A stretch of 64,000 nt of DNA from Streptomyces sp. NBC_00442 (GTDB taxonomy: Bacteria; Actinomycetota; Actinomycetes; Streptomycetales; Streptomycetaceae): assembly GCF_036014195.1 (NCBI RefSeq), contig NZ_CP107918.1:6572001-6636000 (forward strand), in the 5' to 3' direction. Numbering within the stretch: position 1 is the first letter of the stretch; every line of letters begins with the position of its first letter. This document shows positions 9,366-19,003 of this stretch, in pieces. The notes beneath the pieces were generated by a model. That model was not told the origin of the DNA. It made no database searches and was given only the letters and a program-made list of their open reading frames with translations. The translations under genes were made by a program, and so were the position numbers.

Positions 9366-9974
9366 GTGTTCACCGGAATCGTCGAAGAGCTGGGCGAGGT
9401 CGCCGCCATCGAGACCCTCGGTGACGCCTCCCGCTTCCGTCTGCGCGGCCCCCTCGTCACCGAGGGAGCCGGACACGGCGACTCCATCGCCGTCAACGGG
9501 GTCTGTCTGACGGTCGTGGAGTTCGGCGACGGCGAGTTCACCGCCGACGTGATGGACGAGACGCTCAAGCGCTCCAGCCTCGGCGCCCTCGAGGTCGGCT
9601 CCCGGGTCAACCTGGAGCGGCCCATGGCCGTCGGCGGCCGGCTCGGCGGGCACATCGTGCAGGGCCATGTCGACGGCACCGGCACGGTGCTCGCCCGCAC
9701 CCCCTCGGAGAACTGGGAGATCGTCAAGATCGCCCTGCCCGGCGACCTCTCCAAGTACGTCGTCGAGAAGGGCTCCATCACCGTGGACGGCGTCAGCCTC
9801 ACGGTCGTGGAGGCGGCCGCCGACTACTTCACCATCAGCCTCATCCCGACCACCCTCGCGCTGACCACGCTCGGCATCAAGCAGCCCGGCGACCCGGTCA
9901 ACCTGGAGGTCGACGTCATCGCCAAGTACGTCGAGCGGCTGCTCGGCGCGAGCCACGGGGGGACCGACAAGTGA
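9366..9974 (+). CDS. ribE: riboflavin synthase, alpha chain
   Basis: This 202-residue protein dismutates two 6,7-dimethyl-8-ribityllumazine molecules to riboflavin. It shows the internal duplication typical of the family: lumazine-binding repeat 1 starts [12 protein letters not shown] and repeat 2 starts near [14 protein letters not shown] (about residue 97), each ending in a conserved VNLE strand. It starts at GTG 9366 with GGAGCG just before, nearly contiguous with ribD, and overlaps ribM by 4 nt (GTGA), so translation is probably coupled. Confidence 0.96.
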   Translation: MFTGIVEELGEVAAIETLGDASRFRLRGPLVTEGAGHGDSIAVNGVCLTVVEFGDGEFTADVMDETLKRSSLGALEVGSRVNLERPMAVGGRLGGHIVQGHVDGTGTVLARTPSENWEIVKIALPGDLSKYVVEKGSITVDGVSLTVVEAAADYFTISLIPTTLALTTLGIKQPGDPVNLEVDVIAKYVERLLGASHGGTDK

Positions 9975-10624
9975 GCGCAGTGAACTGGCTGAACGGCGAG
10001 GCCTTCACCCTCTTCGGGCAGCACATCAAGTGGTCGGACATGACCGGCAACACCATCGGTCTGATCGCCCTCGCCCTCGGCTGGCGCCGGTCCATATGGA
10101 CCTGGCCCGCCCAGTTCGTCTCCGGCCTGATCCTGTTCGTGGCGTTCGCCGCCGGGCACCTCTCCGGCAGCGCGGGCAAGCAGGTCGTGGTCATGGTCGT
10201 CGCGGCCGGCGGCTGGCTCGCCTGGACCCGCGGCAAGCAGCAGGCGCAGGACGGCTCCATCGCCGTACGGTTCGCGACCTGGCGCGAGCGGGCCTTCCTG
10301 CTCGGCGGCGCAGCCGTCGGCACCGTCGCCGTCGCCGGACTCTTCACCGCCTACCCGGCCCTGTCGTGGGACCCGTGGCCCGACGCCTACGTCTTCGTCG
10401 GCACCATCGTCGCCATGTACGCCCAGGCCCGCGGCATGGTCGAGTTCTGGTTCGCCTGGCTGCTCGTCGACCTCGTCGGCGTCCCCCTCAACTTCGCCAA
10501 CGGCTACGCCTTCTCCGGCTTCGTCTACGTCATTTACGGCGCGCTCGTCCTGTGGGGCATGCGCGACTGGTGGCTGCGCTCGCGCACGAGCGTCAAGCCC
10601 GTCCTGGAAGGAGCGACGGCATGA
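9971..10624 (+). CDS. ribM: PnuC-like riboflavin transporter RibM
   Basis: This 217-residue membrane protein belongs to the PnuC/NMN transporter fold, with about 7 hydrophobic helices. The W-rich motifs ([29 protein letters not shown], and [18 protein letters not shown]) are the family's substrate-pore residues. Within a rib operon behind an FMN riboswitch it is best read as RibM, the vitamin B2 facilitator described in S. davawensis and Corynebacterium, rather than an NMN transporter (family knowledge plus context). It overlaps ribE and ribBA by 4 nt on each side. Confidence 0.88.
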   Translation: MSAVNWLNGEAFTLFGQHIKWSDMTGNTIGLIALALGWRRSIWTWPAQFVSGLILFVAFAAGHLSGSAGKQVVVMVVAAGGWLAWTRGKQQAQDGSIAVRFATWRERAFLLGGAAVGTVAVAGLFTAYPALSWDPWPDAYVFVGTIVAMYAQARGMVEFWFAWLLVDLVGVPLNFANGYAFSGFVYVIYGALVLWGMRDWWLRSRTSVKPVLEGATA

Positions 10625-11919
10625 CCACGCACGCGCCCACCTGGTACTCCACCGACAACCGCGAGGACCTCTCCCTCGACCCCGTCGAGCAGGCCATCCG
10701 CGACATCGCGGCCGGCCGGCCCGTGGTCGTCGTCGACGACGAGGACCGCGAGAACGAGGGCGACCTCGTCATCGCCGCCGAGAAGGCCACCCCCGAGATC
10801 GTCGCGTTCATGATGAGCGAGTGCCGCGGCCTGATCTGCGCGCCCATGGAGGGCGACGACCTCGACCGGCTCGAACTGCCGCAGATGGTCGAGCACAACA
10901 CCGAGTCGATGAAGACCGCCTTCACCGTCTCCGTGGACGCGAGCGGCGCGCACGGCGTGAGCACCGGCATCTCCGCCGCCGACCGCGCCACCACCCTGCG
11001 CCTGCTCGCCGACGGCCGCTCCGCCCCCGGCGACTTCGTCCGCCCCGGCCACATCTTCCCGCTGCGCGCGAAGCCCGGTGGGGTGCTCGTCCGTAACGGC
11101 CACACCGAGGCCGCGGTCGACCTCGCCCGGCTCGCCGGACTCGCCCCGGCCGGCGCCATCGTCGAGATCGCGGGCGAGGACGGCGTCATGCTGCGCCTGC
11201 CGGAACTCGTCCCCTTCGCCCGCAAGCACGGCCTGACGATCATCTCCATCGAGGACCTGATCGCCTACCGCCGCTCCGCCGAGCCGACCGTGCGCCGCGA
11301 GGCCGAGGTCCATCTGCCCACCGCCACCGGGGAGTTCACCGCCTACGGCTACCGCTCCACCGTCGACGGCGTCGAGCACGTCGCCCTGGTCCACGGCGAG
11401 ATCGGTGACGGCGAGGACGTCCTGGTCCGGGTCCACTCCGAGTGCCTGACCGGCGACATCTTCCACTCGCTGCGCTGCGACTGCGGCCCCCAGCTCCAGG
11501 CCTCCATGGAGCGCATCACCGAGGCCGGCCGAGGCGTCGTCGTCTATCTCCGCGGCCACGAGGGCCGCGGCATCGGCCTGCTGTCCAAGCTCCGCGCGTA
11601 CGAGCTCCAGGAGCGCGGCCGTGACACCCTCGACGCCAACCTGGAGCTCGGCCTGCCCGCCGACGCCCGCGACTACGCCGCGGGCGCCCAGATCCTCGCC
11701 GACCTCGGCGTGCACAGCCTGCGGCTCATGACCAACAACCCCGACAAGATCACCGCGCTCGTCCGGCACGGCCTGACCGTCTCGGGCCGTGAGCCCATGC
11801 CCGTCCAGGCGGGCGAGCACAACCTGCGGTACCTGCGCACCAAGCGGGACCGCATGGGGCACGACCTGCCGTGGCTCGACGGCGGCCCCGCGCCGATGTC
11901 GGCCTGCGGCAACCAGTAA
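10621..11919 (+). CDS. ribBA: bifunctional DHBP synthase / GTP cyclohydrolase II
   Basis: This 432-residue fused enzyme supplies both early precursors of riboflavin. The N-terminal DHBP synthase domain (about 20-220) has the metal/substrate motif [12 protein letters not shown] and [14 protein letters not shown]. The C-terminal GTP cyclohydrolase II domain (about 225-420) has the zinc ligands C-x10-C-x-C in [17 protein letters not shown], then [10 protein letters not shown] and MTNNPDKI. Both active sites look intact. It starts at ATG 10621, overlapping ribM by 4 nt. A short triple repeat covers the stop codon. Confidence 0.96.
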   Translation: MTTHAPTWYSTDNREDLSLDPVEQAIRDIAAGRPVVVVDDEDRENEGDLVIAAEKATPEIVAFMMSECRGLICAPMEGDDLDRLELPQMVEHNTESMKTAFTVSVDASGAHGVSTGISAADRATTLRLLADGRSAPGDFVRPGHIFPLRAKPGGVLVRNGHTEAAVDLARLAGLAPAGAIVEIAGEDGVMLRLPELVPFARKHGLTIISIEDLIAYRRSAEPTVRREAEVHLPTATGEFTAYGYRSTVDGVEHVALVHGEIGDGEDVLVRVHSECLTGDIFHSLRCDCGPQLQASMERITEAGRGVVVYLRGHEGRGIGLLSKLRAYELQERGRDTLDANLELGLPADARDYAAGAQILADLGVHSLRLMTNNPDKITALVRHGLTVSGREPMPVQAGEHNLRYLRTKRDRMGHDLPWLDGGPAPMSACGNQ

Positions 11920-11936
11920 GCCAGTAAGCCAGTAAG
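11913..11936. repeat. 8-bp direct repeat, three copies, over the ribBA stop
   Basis: CCAGTAAG occurs three times in a row (11913, 11921, 11929), so the TAA stop of ribBA is repeated at 8-nt intervals, in all three frames in turn. It may be only slippage, but it guarantees termination before ribH. Confidence 0.8.
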
Positions 11937-11982
11937 CCTGCACGAGCAAGCAAGCACACCGGAAACACCTGAAGGAGAGCAC

Positions 11983-12468
11983 GTGAGCGGCAAGGGCGCA
12001 CCCGAACTGTCCGTACGCAACTGTGGAGACCTCCGTGTCGCCGTGGTCGCGGCACAGTGGCACGAGAAGGTGATGGACGGACTCGTCAACGGCGCCCTGC
12101 GCGCCCTGCACGAGCTCGGCATCGACGAGCCGACGCTGCTGCGCGTCCCCGGCAGCTTCGAACTGCCGGTCGTGGCGAAGGTCCTCGCGGGCCGCGGCTA
12201 CGATGCCGTCGTCGCACTCGGGGTCGTCATCAGGGGCGGCACCCCGCACTTCGAGTACGTGTGCCAGGGTGTCACCCTCGGCCTCACCCAGGTCACCGTG
12301 GACACCGGCGTACCCGTCGGATTCGGCGTGCTGACGTGCGACACCGAGGAGCAGGCCCTGGACCGGGCCGGTCTCGAAGGGTCGAACGAGGACAAGGGGC
12401 ACGAAGCGGTCACCGCCGCCGTCGCCACCGCGGCCACGCTGCGCACGGTCAGCGAACCCTGGCGCTGA
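11983..12468 (+). CDS. ribH: 6,7-dimethyl-8-ribityllumazine synthase
   Basis: This 161-residue lumazine synthase condenses the RibD-derived pyrimidine with DHBP. Diagnostic segments are [10 protein letters not shown] (phenylpyrimidine-binding Trp), [14 protein letters not shown], and [17 protein letters not shown] with the catalytic His at residue 89. The length is usual for the icosahedral or pentameric enzyme. It starts at GTG 11983 after GAAGGAG. The 63-nt gap from ribBA holds the 8-bp repeats. It is followed 35 nt later by hisE, joining the riboflavin and histidine genes. Confidence 0.96.
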   Translation: MSGKGAPELSVRNCGDLRVAVVAAQWHEKVMDGLVNGALRALHELGIDEPTLLRVPGSFELPVVAKVLAGRGYDAVVALGVVIRGGTPHFEYVCQGVTLGLTQVTVDTGVPVGFGVLTCDTEEQALDRAGLEGSNEDKGHEAVTAAVATAATLRTVSEPWR

Positions 12469-12503
12469 GCGACCGGAAACCACCCCTTACCCTAAGAAGC
12501 ATC

Positions 12504-12785
12504 ATGGCGAACAAACCCTCCAAGAGCTTCGAAGAGCTCTTCACCGAGCTCCAGCTCAAGGCCGCCAACGGCGACCCGTCCACCTCCCGCACCGCCGAGC
12601 TGGTGGACAAGGGCGTGCATGCCATCGGCAAGAAGGTCGTCGAGGAGGCCGCCGAAGTCTGGATGGCCGCCGAGTACGAGGGCAAGGAAGCCGCCGCCGA
12701 GGAGATCTCGCAGCTGCTCTACCACGTCCAGGTGATGATGGTCGCGCGCGGGATCTCCCTCGACGACGTCTACGCCCACCTCTGA
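12504..12785 (+). CDS. hisE: phosphoribosyl-ATP pyrophosphatase
   Basis: This 93-residue all-alpha NTP-pyrophosphohydrolase (MazG-like fold) performs histidine synthesis step 2. The metal-binding helices are visible as [15 protein letters not shown] and [18 protein letters not shown], and the usual short HisE length fits. It starts at ATG 12504, with AGAAG a short distance upstream. It sits directly before hisG, as in other actinomycetes, while the remaining his genes are not in this window. Confidence 0.95.
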   Translation: MANKPSKSFEELFTELQLKAANGDPSTSRTAELVDKGVHAIGKKVVEEAAEVWMAAEYEGKEAAAEEISQLLYHVQVMMVARGISLDDVYAHL

Positions 12786-12858
12786 GCACACCCGAACGGG
12801 CCCGTTCACCCGGCACACCACTCCGTACACCGCTCCGCACCCGAAGGAAGCTGACCTC

Positions 12859-13716
12859 ATGCTGCGCATCGCCGTCCCCAACAAGGGTTCACTCTCCGGA
12901 CCTGCGTCGGCGATGCTCCATGAGGCCGGTTACCGGATGCGCAAGGAGTCGAAGGAACTCGTCACCGTCGACCCCGTCAACGAGGTCGAGTTCTTCTACC
13001 TGCGCCCCAAGGACATCGCGATCTACGTGTCCGCGGGCAAGCTCGACATCGGCATCACCGGTGAGGACCTCCTGATCGACTCCGGGGCCGAGGCCGAGGT
13101 CATCCTGCCGCTCGGCTTCGCCCGCTCCACCTTCCGTTTCGCCGCCAAGCCCGGCACCGTCACGTCCGTCGAGGACCTGGCGGGCAAGACGATCGCCACC
13201 TCCTACGAGGGCATCGTCGGCAAGCACCTCGCCGAAGCCGGCGTGAAGGCCTCCGTCGTACACCTCGACGGGGCCGTGGAGACCGCGATCGAGCTGGGCG
13301 TCGCCGAGGCGATCGCGGACGTCGTGGAGACCGGCACCTCGCTGCGCAACGCGGGCCTCGAAGTCTTCGGCGAGCCGATCATGAAGTCCGAGGCGGCCGT
13401 CATCCGCCGGACCGGCGCCGCGACCGACGGCGCCGCACGGCTGAAGGTCGAGCAGTTCCTGCGCCGCCTCCAGGGCGTCCTGGTCGCCCGCAGCTACGTG
13501 ATGATGGACTACGACTGCCGCGCCGAGCACCTGGAGCGGGCCGTCGCGCTCACGCCGGGACTCGAATCGCCGACGATCTCCCCGCTGCACAACGAGGGCT
13601 GGGTCGCCGTCCGCTCGATGGTCCCCGCCAAGGACTCCCAGCGGGTCATGGACGACCTGTACGAGCTGGGCGCCCGCGCGATCCTCACCACGGCCATCCA
13701 CGCCTGCCGCCTCTGA
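12859..13716 (+). CDS. hisG: ATP phosphoribosyltransferase (long form)
   Basis: This 285-residue enzyme performs the first, feedback-regulated step of histidine synthesis. The periplasmic-binding-like catalytic domains include LRIAVPNKGSL, DIGITGEDLL and the PRPP loop ETGTSLRNAGLEV. The C-terminal regulatory domain (about 210-285, ending ARAILTTAIHACRL) marks the long, hexameric HisG_L form that binds histidine. It starts at ATG 12859 with GAAGGAAG upstream. Confidence 0.96.
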   Translation: MLRIAVPNKGSLSGPASAMLHEAGYRMRKESKELVTVDPVNEVEFFYLRPKDIAIYVSAGKLDIGITGEDLLIDSGAEAEVILPLGFARSTFRFAAKPGTVTSVEDLAGKTIATSYEGIVGKHLAEAGVKASVVHLDGAVETAIELGVAEAIADVVETGTSLRNAGLEVFGEPIMKSEAAVIRRTGAATDGAARLKVEQFLRRLQGVLVARSYVMMDYDCRAEHLERAVALTPGLESPTISPLHNEGWVAVRSMVPAKDSQRVMDDLYELGARAILTTAIHACRL

Positions 13717-13762
13717 CCGGGCGCCCCAGGCGACGACCACAGCGACGAAAGCGAACGACACC

Positions 13763-14242
13763 GTGTCCGCCCCCGCACCCCAACCGCCCGGCCTGCCGGT
13801 CACGTTCAGGCCGACCGTCACCCGTGCGGTCCTCCTGACCAGCGCGGCGGTAATGTTCGTCGCCATGACGGTGATGTCGCTGCTCCTGGAGACCCTCAGC
13901 GGGGGCGAGCGGGGCAGCTTCATCCTGATGGCCGCGCTGTTCGCCGCGGTGCTCGTGCTGCTCAGCCGGCCCAAGGTGGTCGCCGACGACCGCGGCGTCA
14001 CCGTGGTCAATCTCACCGGCAGGCGCCGCCTCGCCTGGGCGGAGATCCTGCGGGTCAACCTGCGCCAGGGCGACCCCTGGGTCTTCCTCGACCTCAGCGA
14101 CGGCACCAGCCTGCCCGCCCTCGGCATCCAGCCGGCGAGCGGCAGGGCGCGCGCCATCCGCGACGCCAGGGCGCTGCGGACGCTCGCCGAAACCCACGGC
14201 ACCCGGACCGATTCTTCCGGCACGGGTCACGACAACGGCTGA
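13763..14242 (+). CDS. PH domain-containing membrane protein
   Basis: This 159-residue protein has two adjacent hydrophobic helices (about residues 22-45 and 50-68), then a bacterial PH-like domain (RPKVVADDRGVTVVNLTGRRRLAWAEILRVNLRQGDPWVFLDLSDG). Such proteins are anchored in the membrane with the PH fold in the cytoplasm; their role is unknown. It lies 46 nt after hisG on the same strand and is commonly found there in Streptomyces, so it is probably the last gene of the transcript. It starts at GTG 13763. Confidence 0.82.
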   Translation: MSAPAPQPPGLPVTFRPTVTRAVLLTSAAVMFVAMTVMSLLLETLSGGERGSFILMAALFAAVLVLLSRPKVVADDRGVTVVNLTGRRRLAWAEILRVNLRQGDPWVFLDLSDGTSLPALGIQPASGRARAIRDARALRTLAETHGTRTDSSGTGHDNG

Positions 14243-14425
14243 GCCCCCTGCCCCACCCGGCACCATCTTGATTACCCTGATGTCGGCGGCGCCGATCGCG
14301 CCCCGCCCCGCACACGGGCCTGCACCATCGGCCGCGGGGAACCTGCGACCCGAGGAGTGACTCCCTCCAGCAATGGACGGATCGTCCGGTAGTACCTGCG
14401 CCGCCCCCTCCCAGGAGGAGGCGGC

Positions 14426-15763
14426 ATGACCATCTCACTCGTGCTGCTCTGTGCGGCATTCCTTCTGATCCTCGCCAACGGCTTCTTCGTGGCGGCCGAA
14501 TTCGGCCTGATCACCGTCGACCGGCCGGACGCCGAGCGCGCCGCCGCCGAGGGCGACCGCAGGGCCCGCACCGTGGTGCGCGCCCTGCGCGAGCTGTCCT
14601 TCCAGCTCTCGGGAACCCAGCTCGGCATCACCATCACCTCGCTCGTCGTCGGCATGCTCGCCGAGCCCGCGCTCGCCGATCTGCTCGACGGGCCGATCGG
14701 CGCCACCGGCCTGCCGCAGGGCGCCGCCTCCGGCATCAGCGTCGTGCTCGGCATGCTGCTCGCCGCCGCCGTGCAAATGGTGATCGGCGAGCTCGTACCG
14801 AAGAACTGGGCGGTCTCCAAGCCGCTCCAGGTGGCCCGCTTCGTGGCCGGCCCGCAGGACCGCTTCTCGCGGCTCTTCCGGCCGGTCATCGCCCTGCTCA
14901 ACACCGTCGCCAACCGCCTGGTGCGGGCGCTCGGTGTGGAGCCCGCCGACGAGCTGGCCTCCGCCCGCACCCCCGGCGAACTGGTCTCCCTGGTGAAGCA
15001 CTCCGCCCAGGCCGGCGCCCTGGAACAGGACACCGCCGACCTCTTCGTACGGACCCTCTCGCTCGGCCACCTCACCGCGGAGAACGTGATGACCCCGCGC
15101 GTCAAGGTCAGCGCCCTGCAGACCACGGCGACCGCCGCGGACGTCCTCAACCTCACCCGCGCCACCGGCCTGTCCCGCTTCCCCGTCTACCGGGAGCGGA
15201 TCGACGAGGTCGTCGGCATGGTCCACCTCAAGGACGCGCTCGCGGTGCGCCCGCAGGAGCGGCTGCGCACCGCGGTCGGCCTGATCGCCGTACCGCCGCT
15301 GCTCGTCCCCCAGACGTTGCCCGTGCAGCAGCTCCTCGGCCGGCTGCGCAGCGAACAGCCGATCGCCGTCGTCGTCGACGAGTACGGCGGCACGGCCGGT
15401 GTCGTCACCCTGGAGGACATCGTCGAGGAGCTGGTCGGCGAGGTGCGCGACGAGCACGACGGTGTGGACGCCGGCCGGCCCGAGCTCGCCGCGGTGGCGG
15501 GCGAGGACGGCAGGCCCGCCTGGGAGGCGGACGGCAGCTGCCGGGTCCTGCACCTGGGCCGGATAGGACTCGAAGCGCCCGAGGGCCCCTACGAGACCGT
15601 CGCCGGGCTCGTCGCCGACCTGCTCGGCCGCATCCCGGTCCCCGGCGACCGGGTGGAGCTGCCCGGCTGGCGGATCCAGGTCCGCCAGGTCGAGCGCTAC
15701 CGCGCGGAGCGGGTCCGCTTCGTGCGCGCCGCCGACGCACCCATGGCGGAGGCCACCCGATGA
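14426..15763 (+). CDS. CNNM/CorC-type (hemolysin family) membrane protein with CBS pair
   Basis: This 445-residue protein has an N-terminal DUF21/CNNM membrane domain (about 1-190, with ANGFFVAAEFGLITVDR and QLGITITSLVVGMLAEPAL). Two CBS domains follow (about 205-335, MTPRVKVSAL and IAVVVDEYGGTAGVVTLEDIVEELVGE), then a C-terminal CorC_HlyC domain (about 350-435). The family is linked to magnesium or cobalt efflux; the old hemolysin name is probably wrong. Start ATG 14426 follows AGGAGGAGG. The 183-nt leader upstream is GC-rich and not recognised. The gene overlaps its paralogue by 4 nt. Confidence 0.9.
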   Translation: MTISLVLLCAAFLLILANGFFVAAEFGLITVDRPDAERAAAEGDRRARTVVRALRELSFQLSGTQLGITITSLVVGMLAEPALADLLDGPIGATGLPQGAASGISVVLGMLLAAAVQMVIGELVPKNWAVSKPLQVARFVAGPQDRFSRLFRPVIALLNTVANRLVRALGVEPADELASARTPGELVSLVKHSAQAGALEQDTADLFVRTLSLGHLTAENVMTPRVKVSALQTTATAADVLNLTRATGLSRFPVYRERIDEVVGMVHLKDALAVRPQERLRTAVGLIAVPPLLVPQTLPVQQLLGRLRSEQPIAVVVDEYGGTAGVVTLEDIVEELVGEVRDEHDGVDAGRPELAAVAGEDGRPAWEADGSCRVLHLGRIGLEAPEGPYETVAGLVADLLGRIPVPGDRVELPGWRIQVRQVERYRAERVRFVRAADAPMAEATR

Positions 15764-16854
15764 GCGTGCTCCAACTCCTGTTCGCGCTGCTGCTCGTGCT
15801 CGCCAACGGATTCTTCGTCGGCGCCGAGTTCGCGCTGGTCTCCGTGCGCCGCAGCCAGATCGAACCGCTCGCCGCGTCCTCCGCGCGCGCCCGCCAGGTG
15901 CTGCACGGCCTGGAGAACCTGCCGCAGATGATGGCCGCGGCCCAATTCGGCATCACCGTCTGCTCGTTGACGCTCGGCGCGGTCGCCGAGCCTACGGTGG
16001 CCAGGCTCCTGGAGCCCGTGTTCCACGCGGCCGGCCTCCCCGAGGGCCTCGTCCATCCGCTCGGTTACGTCATCGCGCTCGCGCTGGTGGTCTCGCTCCA
16101 CCTCGTCATCGGCGAGATGGTCCCGAAGAACCTGGCGATGGCCGCGCCCGAGAGGACCGCGCTGTGGTTCAGTCCGGGTCTGGTCGCCTTCGCCCGGGTC
16201 TGCAAGCCGGTGACGATCGCGCTCGGCGCCTGTGCGCGGCTCATCCTGAAGCTGTTCCGGGTCGAGCCGAAGGACGAGGTGGAGGCCGTCTTCACCAGCG
16301 TCCAGCTCGGCCGCCTCGTGGAGGACTCCGGCCAGGCCGGCCTCCTGGAACCCGAGGCGCAGGAACGCCTTGAGGACGCTCTTGAGCTGGGCAGCCGCCC
16401 GGTGACGGACGTCCTGCTCGACCGGGCCTCGCTGGTCACGGTGGGCTGCGCGGTGACTCCGAGGGAACTGGAGGAGCTGACGGTGCGCACCGGGTTCTCC
16501 CGCTTCCCGGTGTGCGCCGAGGGCGGTGCCTTCATGGGCTTCCTGCACGTCAAGGACGTCCTCGACGTGGAGGAGCGCGAACGCGCGGTGCCGCAGCAGC
16601 TGTGGCGCCCGCTCGCCACCCTGCGGGCCGAACTGCCCCTGGACGACGCCCTCACGGTGATGCGCCGCGCGGCCACCCACCTCGCCCAGGTCACCGACGG
16701 ATCCGGCCGGGTGCTCGGTCTCGTCGCGCTGGAGGACATGCTGGAAATGCTGGTGGGCGAGGTCCGTGACCCCGCGCACCGCGAGGAGCCCACCCCGCTG
16801 ACGCGGTTCGCCGAGCCGCGCGGCGAACAGGCACAGCAGGCGCTCGCCGGCTGA
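15760..16854 (+). CDS. CNNM-type membrane protein, short paralogue
   Basis: This 364-residue protein has the same DUF21 membrane domain (ANGFFVGAEFALVSVRRSQ, QFGITVCSLTLGAVAEPTV, GEMVPKNLAMAAPERTAL) and a weaker CBS pair. It ends soon after VALEDMLEMLVGEVRD and so lacks the CorC_HlyC domain of its partner. It overlaps the upstream gene by ATGA, which suggests coupled synthesis and perhaps a heteromer (inference). It converges on the EccA-like gene with 15 nt between stops. Confidence 0.88.
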   Translation: MSVLQLLFALLLVLANGFFVGAEFALVSVRRSQIEPLAASSARARQVLHGLENLPQMMAAAQFGITVCSLTLGAVAEPTVARLLEPVFHAAGLPEGLVHPLGYVIALALVVSLHLVIGEMVPKNLAMAAPERTALWFSPGLVAFARVCKPVTIALGACARLILKLFRVEPKDEVEAVFTSVQLGRLVEDSGQAGLLEPEAQERLEDALELGSRPVTDVLLDRASLVTVGCAVTPRELEELTVRTGFSRFPVCAEGGAFMGFLHVKDVLDVEERERAVPQQLWRPLATLRAELPLDDALTVMRRAATHLAQVTDGSGRVLGLVALEDMLEMLVGEVRDPAHREEPTPLTRFAEPRGEQAQQALAG

Positions 16855-16869
16855 CGCGGAAGAGATCGC

Positions 16870-18768
16870 CTAGAGAGGTTCCTGCGGGTCGCGGCGGGCG
16901 GGGCCGCGGCCCGACAGGACCTCTCCATAGGCCTGCATCAGATCGGGCAGCCGCAGCGTGGACAGATCGTCCCTGGTCGGCGTCGCCGGGTACATCGACA
17001 GCCTCAAGTCCCGGTAGGCGCAGCTCTTCTCGTACAGGGTCCGCAGGAAGCGGCCGTTGCCCAGCTCGTCGATCCAGGCCTGGTCGACGACGTGCCCGCT
17101 GATCGAACGCAGCTCGTCGAGGGCCTCCTCGTCCCACGCGTCGCCGTTCTCGGCGGCGAGCACCTCGCCGATCGAGGTCAGTTCGAGGGGACGGTAGGAG
17201 GGGAAGTCGACGCGGGTGGTGAAGCGGGAGGACAGGCCCGGGTTGGTGGCGAGCAGCCGGTCCATGCCCTCGGGGTATCCGGCGAGGATCACCACCAGGT
17301 GGTCGCGGTTGTCCTCGGCACGTTTGAGGAGCACCTGGAGCGCCTCGTCGCCGTACGCGTCGCCCTTGCTGTAGCCGGAGTTGGAGAGCGAGTAGGCCTC
17401 GTCGACGAAGAGCACGCCGCCCAGTGCCGAGTCGATCAGCTCATTGGCCTTGACGGCGGTCTGGCCGAGGAACTCGCCCACCAGGTCGGCCCGTTGGGCC
17501 TCCACCAGGTGATCCCCGCCGAGCAGCCCCAGCGCGTAGAAGACCCGGCCCAGGATGCGGGCGACGGTGGTCTTGCCGGTGCCCGAGGGTCCGGAGAAGA
17601 CGAAGTGCCGCTTCGGGGGCTGGACGGGTAACCCCTGACTGGCCCTGAGCCGCGCCATGTTGAGCTGCGCGGAGAGCGCCTTGACCTGACGCTTGACCGG
17701 TTCGAGGCCGACCATCCGTTCCAGCTCGGCCAGCGCCTCGGCGAGCAGCACCGCGTCGGTGGGCCCGGCCGGGAACCGCGGCGCACCGGGCCGCGCGGGT
17801 CCGCCCGGCTTGTCCCGTACGCCGTCGCGGGCCGGCCCGGCCGGACCGGCGAGCGGCGTCTGGGGCTCCCCGGCCGCGGGTCTGAGCTCGCGGGCGTCGG
17901 GCTGATCGGGACCGGGGCCCGTCTCGGCCTCCGCCTCCACGGTGTCGCCGAAGCCGGACAGGGCGACCGCGGCGAGGTCGGGGGAGTCGTCGGCGCCGTC
18001 GAACCCGTCGTTCTCGGTGATCGCGGTGAGCCGGGCCGCGGTGTCCATGAAGGCCGGGTCGACGCGGTGGACCGCCCGGTACAGGGGCAGGGCGGCGGCC
18101 GAACGTCCGGTTCCCTCGTGGGCGCGGGCCAGCCAGTAGCGCAGTTCCTTGCGCTGGGGCTGTTCGCTGCGACAGCGCATGAGGGCCGCCGAGAGCAGTG
18201 GCTCCGCCTGGCCGAACATGTCCAGGCGGACGCGGGCCATGCCACCGAACAGGCCCGCCTCGATCCCGAGCAGCGGATCGTTCACCAACGGCTCGGTGTG
18301 GCGCACCAGTTGCTCCCAGTCCTTGACCAGATAGGAGCGGCAGGCATGCAGGAAGCGCACCTGCGGGTCGGCGTCGACGGGCGGCAGTCCCGCCAACGCC
18401 CGGTCGAGTTCGGGTACATGGCGGCCGTCCAGCCAGTGCGAGGCGTGGGCGAGCAGCAGATCGCGCGGACTCTCCAGGACCGGCTGCACCCACCAGCCGA
18501 GCCAGTACCAGGAGTTGAGGGTCCTGCGATGACCGGCGCGCTGCTCGCCGAAACGTTCGCGGTGGCGATACATGCGCAGGAGTGCGGTGGTCGTGTCCAC
18601 GCGCAGGGCGTGCAGCCCGAGCCAGCCGTCCGCCATCGAGGGGTCGAGCCGCACGGCCGTGCGGAACTCCTCCTCGGCTTGCGGATACGCGCCCATCGTG
18701 TACGCGTCCACCCCGCGCAGCCAGGCGAGATCGGCCGGGGCATGCGCGCCCGTAGTGCCGAAGTCCAT
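16870..18768 (-). CDS. EccA-like AAA+ ATPase (CbxX/CfqX type) with TPR N-terminus
   Basis: This 632-residue protein has an N-terminal TPR-like helical region (about 10-260, with YPQAEEEFRTAVRLDPS) and a Pro/Gly/Ala-rich linker (about 270-340). A CbxX/SpoVK AAA+ ATPase domain follows (about 350-620, Walker A GPSGTGKTT, Walker B GGVLFVDEAYSL, then SRFTTRVDF). This architecture matches EccA of mycobacterial type VII secretion, where the TPR part recognises substrates. No esx, eccC or mycP gene is nearby. I chose ATG 18768 (MDFGTTG), with GGGGGA just upstream, over the longer frame at 18810. Confidence 0.85.
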   Translation of the reverse strand: MDFGTTGAHAPADLAWLRGVDAYTMGAYPQAEEEFRTAVRLDPSMADGWLGLHALRVDTTTALLRMYRHRERFGEQRAGHRRTLNSWYWLGWWVQPVLESPRDLLLAHASHWLDGRHVPELDRALAGLPPVDADPQVRFLHACRSYLVKDWEQLVRHTEPLVNDPLLGIEAGLFGGMARVRLDMFGQAEPLLSAALMRCRSEQPQRKELRYWLARAHEGTGRSAAALPLYRAVHRVDPAFMDTAARLTAITENDGFDGADDSPDLAAVALSGFGDTVEAEAETGPGPDQPDARELRPAAGEPQTPLAGPAGPARDGVRDKPGGPARPGAPRFPAGPTDAVLLAEALAELERMVGLEPVKRQVKALSAQLNMARLRASQGLPVQPPKRHFVFSGPSGTGKTTVARILGRVFYALGLLGGDHLVEAQRADLVGEFLGQTAVKANELIDSALGGVLFVDEAYSLSNSGYSKGDAYGDEALQVLLKRAEDNRDHLVVILAGYPEGMDRLLATNPGLSSRFTTRVDFPSYRPLELTSIGEVLAAENGDAWDEEALDELRSISGHVVDQAWIDELGNGRFLRTLYEKSCAYRDLRLSMYPATPTRDDLSTLRLPDLMQAYGEVLSGRGPARRDPQEPL

Positions 18769-18952
18769 CACGTCCCCCACACCGTGCCCCGTGCTGAACC
18801 GCCAATTCACCCAAGGGAATTGGCGGGAGTTGACCGCACCGAGGGCATCGTACCTGCGAGAAGGCCCGCTGCCGTAGGGGGCGCGGAGGGGGCATTGGTG
18901 GTGACCGAGGGTGAGCGAAACACCTCGGACGAGGGCCCGAAGGGGGCGGAAA

Positions 18953-19003
18953 GGACAGAACGAAGCCCCCGATCACGGGGGAACAACCGGGGGCTTCGTG
19001 TCC
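18953..19003 (-). terminator. strong hairpin downstream of the uridine-kinase-like gene
   Basis: CGAAGCCCCC (18961-18970) pairs with GGGGGCTTCG (18989-18998). The stem extends outward through GGACA/TGTCC with a small bulge. It lies about 155 nt beyond the stop at 19158 on the minus strand and upstream of the EccA-like gene, so it most likely ends the 19158-19751 transcript. Confidence 0.7.
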
